Source: Candidatus Latescibacterota bacterium
GTDB taxonomy: Bacteria; Latescibacterota; UBA2968; GCA-2709665
Reading direction: 5' to 3'
Length of the DNA stretch: 7,861 bases
Assembly: GCA_030746455.1 (NCBI GenBank)
Contig: JASLMQ010000802.1
Span: 1 to 7,861, forward strand
Part shown: positions 1-4,554 of the stretch, piece by piece
Layout: each line of letters opens with the position of its first letter
Position numbering within the stretch: position 1 is the stretch's first letter
Made by a program: the position numbers and the translations under genes
The notes under the pieces: generated by a model
Told to the model about the DNA's origin: nothing
Databases searched by the model: none
What the model saw: only the letters and a program-made list of their open reading frames with translations

Positions 1-320
1 CCCGCATTCCTGTAGAGCGACATGGTCGTGCTCTGGCGGGCGCCACGCTCCGTGAGCCCCGTGTTACTCAGCAGGAGGATGTCCGGATCCCCGTCATCGT
101 CGTAGTCCAGGAACCCGCAACCCGATCCCATTGACTCGGGCATATACCGCCTGCCCGACGCCCCGTTGTCGTGCCGGAAGTCGATCCCCGCCTGGCGGGT
201 GACGTCGGTGAAGGTCACTACCGCGGCCGGACCGGGCTCCCCATCCTCCAGTGGACCCTCCGCGGCGATTGATCCCATCATTCCAATGCAGGCAAGAAGC
301 AGCGGAAAGCGGGCCTGCAT
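1..320 (-). CDS. CRTAC1-like FG-GAP/VCBS repeat protein, N-terminal part (cut by window edge)
   Basis: Only the first 106 codons are visible; the gene continues past base 1. Translating from the ATG at 318-320 gives a short hydrophobic signal peptide (FPLLLACIGMMGSIAA, then acidic residues), so the product is exported. Around residue 36 begins FTDVTRQAGIDFRH, followed by a GASG.RYMPESMGSGCGFLDYDDDGDPD stretch read in pieces. This is the hallmark opening of CRTAC1/ASPIC-UnbV-type FG-GAP proteins. DYDDDGDPD is a D-x-D-x-D-G-x-x-D calcium-binding loop of the kind found in each beta-propeller blade. Family members are secreted, calcium-stabilised propellers often ending in an ASPIC/UnbV domain, but that end is outside the window. 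Their biochemical role is mostly unknown. The gene lies 65 bases after the TPR gene in the same direction. An alternative TTG start at 383 has a better-placed purine-rich site (GAGGGGAG, 7 bases upstream) but would add a low-complexity leader (TTKHAKSAKTAT), so I prefer the ATG. Confidence 0.85.
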   Translation of the reverse strand, partial: MQARFPLLLACIGMMGSIAAEGPLEDGEPGPAAVVTFTDVTRQAGIDFRHDNGASGRRYMPESMGSGCGFLDYDDDGDPDILLLSNTGLTERGARQSTTMSLYRNA

Positions 321-326
321 CCCGCT

Positions 327-362
327 TGTCGCAGTTTTGGCGCTTTTCGCGTGTTTCGTAGT
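327..362 (-). repeat. degenerate 9-base periodic tract in the TPR/FG-GAP spacer
   Basis: Read on the minus strand from 362 to 327, the spacer splits into four 9-base units: ACTACGAAA, CACGCGAAA, AGCGCCAAA, ACTGCGACA. They share a CG-then-AAA pattern and the units decay toward the FG-GAP gene. The composition (A-rich on this strand) differs from the flanking coding DNA. It resembles the ACACGAA-type short-period tracts seen between genes in some environmental bacteria. That resemblance is from memory and unproven. Confidence 0.45.
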
Positions 363-385
363 TCCCCCGTCCTGGCGGATCAAGG

Positions 386-1570
386 CTAGTCTCCCCTCAG
401 CCGCCGCAATCGGGCCTCGGCCTCCGGTATCCAATCGGCCTGCGCGGGATCACGCCTGGCAATCCTCAGGTAGGCTGCCCAGTGCCTCTCGGCCCGCGTG
501 GGGTTCCCGGTCTCTTCGTGGATGACCGCCAGGTTAAAGTGGGCGTCCGCGAATCCGGGCTCCAGCTCGAGCGCCCGCTCGTATTCCTCAGCCGATCCTG
601 CCAGGTCTCTCATTCCATAAAGGGCGTTTGCCAGCCCGGCGTGCCGCACGGCGGCCTGGTGCCTGGCGACCTTCTCAGTGTACTTGCCCTGCCCCGCGTC
701 GATCATCCCCACGATCGAGTCAGGGGCCGCGTTGTCGGGCTTCAAGCGGATCGCCTCGCGAAACGCGGCAGCGGCTTCAGCAAACTGCTCCCGTCGAGCC
801 AGCGCGTTCCCCAGGTTGTAGTGGGCCTCCGCAAGATCGGGCTTCAGGCGGATCGCCTCACGCTGTTCGTGGACGGCGGCGGACAGGTTCCCCAGGAGCA
901 TGTGGACCAGCCCGAGATTGGCGTGTGCCTCGGCGTAGTCGGGCATGATGCGTACCGCGGCGCTGTATTCCTCAAGCGCCTCCCGGTGCTTCCTGCGCTC
1001 CAGGTAGGGCGTGCCCTGGGCGACGTGCTGGCCCGCCGCCTGACAGTCGGAGATTGTCTTGGCAAGGAGATCGCCCGGCGGCCCTGATCCGAGACAGCCG
1101 TCCAGGAGAACGGCGGCACGGTAGCGCTTGAGCGCCTCTCCATATCGTCCCCTGCGCGCTTCCATCAGCGCCAGGAGGTAGACCGCCGCCGCGAAGCCCG
1201 GCTCTTCGTCCAGGGCGCTCCGGAGGTTCGTCTCGATCCTGTCCAGCACCTGCTGCGAGAGAATGAACCCGCCCGCGCCCCTTCCTCTGCGGCCCGACAA
1301 TTCCGTGGCTGCCGCCGAGTAGTGCCGATAGGCCTCAGCCGGAATGTCCACTGGCCCAGCCGGCCGCAGTGCCACACCCAGAGCCTCGGTCAGGCGGCCG
1401 TACACGCTGTCCACGGATACAGACGTCAGGGAATGAGTCCGGGTTCCTTCGGAATCTGCGAGAAGGGGAGCGGCAGAACAGAGAGAGAATGCCGCCAGAA
1501 CGGGCAGGGAGCCACGGCGGACCCAAAGGGTCTTACTTGTGGATTTCCTGTACACACCGGAATCCGACAT
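386..1570 (-). CDS. Exported TPR-repeat protein
   Basis: The predicted protein has 394 residues from the ATG at 1568-1570. The frame stays open further upstream to 1885, but that part is antisense-frame shadow of the FGE-like gene. A signal peptide is visible: basic residues (KS..K..VRRG), a hydrophobic core at 21-38 (SLPVLAAFSLCSAAPLLA) and likely cleavage after LLA. TPR units follow at about 127-157, 184-211, 214-246, 248-280, one shortened unit near 285-318, and 311-375, with the usual A-x-x-x-L-G and AIRLKPD/LELEPG signatures. TPR superhelices are protein-protein scaffolds, so this is probably a periplasmic or envelope adaptor; no enzyme motif is seen. The start overlaps the preceding gene by 38 bases, pointing to translational coupling. 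No clear ribosome binding site precedes this ATG; a GTG at 1555 is a possible alternative. The product contains about six repeats, one apparently missing nine residues. Confidence 0.85.
   Translation of the reverse strand: MSDSGVYRKSTSKTLWVRRGSLPVLAAFSLCSAAPLLADSEGTRTHSLTSVSVDSVYGRLTEALGVALRPAGPVDIPAEAYRHYSAAATELSGRRGRGAGGFILSQQVLDRIETNLRSALDEEPGFAAAVYLLALMEARRGRYGEALKRYRAAVLLDGCLGSGPPGDLLAKTISDCQAAGQHVAQGTPYLERRKHREALEEYSAAVRIMPDYAEAHANLGLVHMLLGNLSAAVHEQREAIRLKPDLAEAHYNLGNALARREQFAEAAAAFREAIRLKPDNAAPDSIVGMIDAGQGKYTEKVARHQAAVRHAGLANALYGMRDLAGSAEEYERALELEPGFADAHFNLAVIHEETGNPTRAERHWAAYLRIARRDPAQADWIPEAEARLRRLRGD
735..862 (-). repeat. Near-identical DNA in two consecutive TPR units
   Basis: Bases 735-760 and 837-862 match at 24 of 26 positions and lie exactly 102 bases (34 codons) apart, which is one TPR period. 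They encode the EAIRLKPD helix ends of two neighbouring repeats. The high identity at DNA level suggests a recent unit duplication or gene conversion inside the TPR array. Confidence 0.7.
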
Positions 1571-2417
1571 AGGTGCTGCGGTTGTCAGGTGCAAACCGGA
1601 ACCGCGCGGAGGTCTCGAGATAGTGCGGGAGATGGTGCCACGAGCTGCCCCGAACCACCCGGAACTCGCCTTCGCCCGGCCCCCGGGGGTTCTGCGTGGG
1701 ATTTCTCCTGTAGTAGGTGTCGTCGTACCAGTCCTCGCACCACTCCCACACGTTGCCTGCCATATCCATAAGTCCGTACGGGCTGCCCCCCCTGGGTTTG
1801 GAGCCCACGGGCATGGTGCTGCAGAACTCCCCGGGTACCGGTCCGGTCGGCGGGGCCTCCCAGCTGCTCCTGCCGCACGGCCCACCCAGATCCATCACGG
1901 CGCGGTCGCCGTTCGCGGCCGCGTTACCCCACGGGTAGGTGCGACCATCGGTGCCCCGCGCCGCCTTTTCCCACTGGGCCTCCGAGGGCAGAGCGCCCCC
2001 CCGCCAGCGGCAGTAGGCCCGCGCGTCGTTCCATGAGACGCCGATGGCTGGGTGTTGCTCGCCGGAAAAGAAGGGATTGTCGGCCTCCGTCGGCTGTCGG
2101 TGCCCGGTGTGTTCCACGAAGGCCCGGTACCTGCCGTTGGTGACCTCGTACTTGTCGATGTAGAACGCGTCAAGTTGGACCGTATGTGCGGGGGCCTCGG
2201 GCGCAAATCCCCGGTTGTTCCCCATAAGAAACGACCCTGCGGGAACCGTGACCATCGTGTCGACCGTCCCGGCCGGCGTGTGCGACAGGTAGATACCACC
2301 TCCTGTTCCCGGACCGACCACGGGATCACTGCCGCACCCGCAGAGCCAGGCCACAAGCACGGCGTAAAGCCACCGCGTGCGCGCGGCCGATACCTTGGCC
2401 ACGGTTCTTTCCACCAT
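1533..2417 (-). CDS. FGE/SUMF1-like lipoprotein lacking the catalytic cysteines (downstream paralog)
   Basis: The product has 294 residues from the ATG at 2415-2417, which has GGAG nine bases upstream. A GTG at 2432 (GGAG five bases upstream) would add five residues. A basic N-terminus and hydrophobic stretch (WLYAVLVAWLCGC) end in a lipobox-like L-C-G-C, so Cys28 is the likely lipidated residue. A linker rich in Gly/Pro leads to one FGE-sulfatase (SUMF1-like) domain at about 56-291. Its signatures are VPAGSFLMG, YIDKYEVTNGRY, GVSWNDARAYCRWRGG, LPSEAQWEKAARG, YPWGN, MAGNVWEWCEDWY, RVVRGSSW and YVGFRCV. True formylglycine-generating enzymes carry two copper-binding cysteines right after GGS-W/Y (C-x4-C). 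Here the residues are HHLPHYL, with none. Sulfatase activation is therefore unlikely; a binding or structural role of the C-type-lectin-like fold is more plausible. An unusual insert around residues 176-200 has two cysteines (181, 199) that could form a disulfide. The gene overlaps the TPR gene and follows its paralog by 27 bases. Confidence 0.9.
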   Translation of the reverse strand: MVERTVAKVSAARTRWLYAVLVAWLCGCGSDPVVGPGTGGGIYLSHTPAGTVDTMVTVPAGSFLMGNNRGFAPEAPAHTVQLDAFYIDKYEVTNGRYRAFVEHTGHRQPTEADNPFFSGEQHPAIGVSWNDARAYCRWRGGALPSEAQWEKAARGTDGRTYPWGNAAANGDRAVMDLGGPCGRSSWEAPPTGPVPGEFCSTMPVGSKPRGGSPYGLMDMAGNVWEWCEDWYDDTYYRRNPTQNPRGPGEGEFRVVRGSSWHHLPHYLETSARFRFAPDNRSTYVGFRCVQEIHK

Positions 2418-2444
2418 GCGCGAACGCTCCACACCTACTCCGCG

Positions 2445-3338
2445 TCAGCGGCTATCCCGAACGCACCGGAATCCCCGCGCGTCCGTGGCGCTCTCCGGAT
2501 CGGACCAGTTCCGGTACGTTATGCTGAGCCGGTTCGGGGTTTGGTCTGCCGAGATGCGCCACGACCCACCCCTCAGTACACGATACACGCCCGCTTCGGG
2601 GCCCCGGGGGTTGATGGTGCCGCCCACCTTGTAGGCCTCCGGGTGGTAGTAGTCGGCGCACCACTCCCAGACGTTGCCCACCAGGTCCATCGCCCCATAG
2701 AAACTCACCCCTTCCGGATAGGACCCGACCGGGGCCAGGGTGTTGTCGTAGCCGTCGTTCCCATCCCGGAAGTTGGCCCGCGAACCGTCTAGGCCCTTGT
2801 TCCATGGATAGGGCTCACGGCCTTCGTCTCCCCGTGCTGCCTTCTCCCACTCCGCTTCCGTGGGCAGCCGGCCGCCGCGCCACTTGCAGTACGCGGCCGC
2901 ATCGAACCACGACACGCCGACCACCGGCCGGTCCGGCCGACCGGTGGCACGCTCGGGCCAATCCCCGATTCCGTCTTTGGACCCGTGGCTCGCCGGGGTG
3001 TGGCGCGTTCGGTTCCCTCCGTTGGAGGCAACCCAGAATCGGTGGTACGCAGTGTTGCTTACTTCGTATCGGTCCAGGTAGAAGCCGTTCGTATACACCC
3101 GTCGGGCCGGCTGCTGATCATCCGGCCCTCGAGTCATGCCCATGGTAAAGGGGCCCGCCGGGACCCGGACCATGGCCACCCCGTCCACCAAGGAGGCTTC
3201 CCCCACCCGGGTCGAGATACTCGGGCCCATTGACGACTCCCCAGCGAGAGATGCGTCGTCCGGCGCGGGTTCCCCTCCTCCACCACACGACCAGCAGAAA
3301 AGCACCAGAATCGCTGAATGCTTCCTCATCGACCGCAC
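2445..3338 (-). CDS. FGE/SUMF1-like lipoprotein lacking the catalytic cysteines (upstream paralog)
   Basis: The frame opens at an ATG at 3374, but the best start is the GTG at 3336-3338. It has GGAGGAG six bases upstream and gives a compact signal (VRSMRKHSAILVLFCWSC). ATG 3374 (AGGA five bases upstream, 309 residues) and ATG 3329 are alternatives. From the GTG the product has 297 residues. Cys18 followed by GGGGEP looks lipidated, although the lipobox (C-W-S-C) is poor. An Asp/Ser/Gly-rich linker precedes one SUMF1-like domain at about 53-295, with VPAGPFTMG, FYLDRYEVSNTAY, GVSWFDAAAYCKWRGG, LPTEAEWEKAARG, YPWNKG (normally YPWGN), VGNVWEWCADYY, RVLRGGSW and GFRCV. After GGSW the sequence is RISADQTPN, so the two catalytic cysteines of genuine FGE enzymes are absent. 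It is the first gene after a promoter-like site and is a diverged tandem paralog of the next gene. Confidence 0.9.
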   Translation of the reverse strand: MRSMRKHSAILVLFCWSCGGGGEPAPDDASLAGESSMGPSISTRVGEASLVDGVAMVRVPAGPFTMGMTRGPDDQQPARRVYTNGFYLDRYEVSNTAYHRFWVASNGGNRTRHTPASHGSKDGIGDWPERATGRPDRPVVGVSWFDAAAYCKWRGGRLPTEAEWEKAARGDEGREPYPWNKGLDGSRANFRDGNDGYDNTLAPVGSYPEGVSFYGAMDLVGNVWEWCADYYHPEAYKVGGTINPRGPEAGVYRVLRGGSWRISADQTPNRLSITYRNWSDPESATDARGFRCVRDSR

Positions 3339-3402
3339 ATCCGTCTCCTCCGTCGTCACGGACGCCCGGTACATCCGTTTCCTGTGCTCACCCGGCTCCC
3401 AT

Positions 3403-3431
3403 AGTATAACGGAGATCCGGTGGCCCTACAA
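3403..3431 (-). promoter_or_regulatory. Sigma70-like promoter for the FGE-like/TPR/FG-GAP operon
   Basis: On the minus strand TTGTAG (3431-3426, 3/6 to TTGACA) and TATACT (3408-3403, 5/6 to TATAAT) are separated by exactly 17 bases. This is the most AT-rich spot in the gap and it points into the FGE-like gene. Predicted transcription would start near 3396, leaving about 58 bases before the GTG start. The call rests on sequence match alone. Confidence 0.5.
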
Positions 3432-3496
3432 GCCAGACGGCGGCGCATGCCCCTCCACCGAACCCGGCTGAAGACACATCGCGCCGCCGTCTGGCT
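3431..3496 (-). repeat. Perfect 16-bp inverted repeat with 34-base loop
   Basis: Arms 3431-3446 and 3481-3496 are exact reverse complements; the + strand left arm is AGCCAGACGGCGGCGC. The loop is 3447-3480. It lies downstream of the PorV-like stop and its low-coordinate arm touches the -35 element of the putative promoter. In transcripts from the PorV-like gene it would form a very GC-rich stem, but only a short U-poor stretch follows. It could be a Rho-independent-like barrier, an mRNA 3'-end stabiliser, or a binding site for a dimeric regulator of the downstream operon. The sequence cannot decide between these. Confidence 0.8.
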
Positions 3497-3509
3497 GACC
3501 TCTTCCCCC

Positions 3510-3525
3510 GGTGTGCACGCACACC
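3510..3525 (-). terminator. Short hairpin after the PorV-like gene (weak terminator candidate)
   Basis: GGTGTGC (3510-3516) and GCACACC (3519-3525) pair as a 6-7 bp stem beginning about 10 bases after the stop codon. In the transcript it is followed by GGGGGAAGAGG rather than a U-tract. It is therefore a poor intrinsic terminator on its own, though it may act with the larger inverted repeat downstream. Confidence 0.3.
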
Positions 3526-3535
3526 AGGAGTCAGG

Positions 3536-4516
3536 CTAGAACGTTCCGCCTACAGAGAACCTCAGCGGAGCGGAGAGCAGTCGGCCTCCGTTGGTGTAGG
3601 ATACATCGACTGCCACCGACCGTTCGCCAAAGGTACCCTTGAAACCCGCGCCGACGGAGAAGTCCTCCACGTCGTGGTTGAACTTGTAGCCCCCTCGCAG
3701 GGCGATCGCGTTGGCGATCCACAGTTCACCGCCAACCTGCCACCGCTGCTCGTAGTCCACGAAGTAGGCGCTTTCGAACGAGGCCGTCAGGTAGGTGTCA
3801 TCCCCCTGCTTCCCGTAGATCTCCATGGCGGCCCCGATGTCGAAGTTCATCGGCATCAGGAACTTCTGGTCCTCCGCCAGCACCTTGGTGTCCGGGCCGA
3901 AGTTGCGCATGGACAGCGCGATCCTCGCACTCCGGAACCCGGTGTAGAAGTGTGTGCCAACGTCCAGCATCACCGAGGTCATCTGGTCGTTGTGAAGCGT
4001 CTCCGAAACGTAGAGGCCGCGTACACCCAGACCCAGCTTGTCCGTAGGCCGGAAGGCGTAGGCAAAGCCAATCGCCGTGGCCCCGTTCTTGATCAGCTCG
4101 CCGGTGCCCTGGGGACTGTAGATGGTGCGCACCTTCATTTCGCCCGGGTCGAAACTGACCACGCTGATCCCGACGACGCCCTTGGGCGTATTGTAGGCCA
4201 CGGCGCCGCTGTAGAACGCCGTGTCGACGAGCCACCGGGTATACGAGAACTGGTAGGCCGCCTTTTCTACGTACACCAGGCCCGCCGGGTTGAAGTGGAT
4301 CGAGTTGATGTCGTCCGCCACGGCCGCGAAGGCGTCCCCCATCGCCGCCGCGCGCGCGGTCTGGGTCACTTTCATGAACGGGAAGGACGCCAGGCCCAGC
4401 TTCCGGAAGTCCTCCGACTTGAGGATCGTGGGCACATCCCGCGCATCCGCGGCGGGTGCCCACGCCACACCTGCAATCAGCAGCACCGCTGCTGTAATGT
4501 AAAGTATCCGCTTCAT
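3536..4516 (-). CDS. PorV/PorQ-family outer-membrane beta-barrel protein
   Basis: The product has 326 residues. The ATG at 4514-4516 has AAGGAG nine bases upstream. A signal peptide is clear (MKRILYITAAVLLIAGVAWA, cleavage near ADA). The early mature segment TARAAAMGDAFAAVADDINSIHFNPAGL (about residues 52-80, read in pieces) is the diagnostic N-terminal region of the PorV/PorQ (UPF0164, FadL-like) family: an R-A-A-A-M-G-x-A motif followed by a D-x-N-S-x-x-x-N-P-A-G motif. The rest alternates like beta-strands and ends FSVGGTF, with a terminal Phe typical of BAM-assembled barrels. In Bacteroidetes, PorV-type proteins collect type IX secretion cargo by its C-terminal domain at the outer membrane; other family members have unknown roles. 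The gene starts 38 bases after the protein with such a C-terminal domain, which supports a partner relationship (inference). The length is normal for the short branch of the family, and no defects are seen. Confidence 0.88.
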   Translation of the reverse strand: MKRILYITAAVLLIAGVAWAPAADARDVPTILKSEDFRKLGLASFPFMKVTQTARAAAMGDAFAAVADDINSIHFNPAGLVYVEKAAYQFSYTRWLVDTAFYSGAVAYNTPKGVVGISVVSFDPGEMKVRTIYSPQGTGELIKNGATAIGFAYAFRPTDKLGLGVRGLYVSETLHNDQMTSVMLDVGTHFYTGFRSARIALSMRNFGPDTKVLAEDQKFLMPMNFDIGAAMEIYGKQGDDTYLTASFESAYFVDYEQRWQVGGELWIANAIALRGGYKFNHDVEDFSVGAGFKGTFGERSVAVDVSYTNGGRLLSAPLRFSVGGTF

Positions 4517-4554
4517 GGGCTATTGCTCCTTCTGCAAGATCGCCGCTTCCCGCG

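Noticed and set aside
1571..1885. 105-codon N-terminal extension of the TPR frame
   Set aside because: The extension is a shifted-frame reading of the FGE-like gene (Arg/Gly/Pro-rich nonsense), and a proper signal peptide starts at the ATG at 1570.
2052..2792. 246-codon open frame on the + strand spanning the junction of the two FGE-like genes
   Set aside because: It crosses two clear genes in antisense and has no ribosome binding site or motif.
1533..3338. Sulfatase-maturating formylglycine-generating enzymes
   Set aside because: Domain family matches, but the two catalytic cysteines are missing in both and no sulfatase is visible, so the enzymatic name is not justified.
3339..3374. ATG start at 3374 for the upstream FGE-like gene
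   Set aside because: It would put an acidic TTEETD segment ahead of the basic signal-peptide n-region. The GTG at 3338 has a better GGAGGAG site and a normal lipoprotein signal. The ATG is not excluded, since AGGA lies five bases before it.
3501..3535. Classical intrinsic terminator after the PorV-like gene
   Set aside because: The hairpin is real but a G-rich, not U-rich, stretch follows it. I list it only as a weak candidate.
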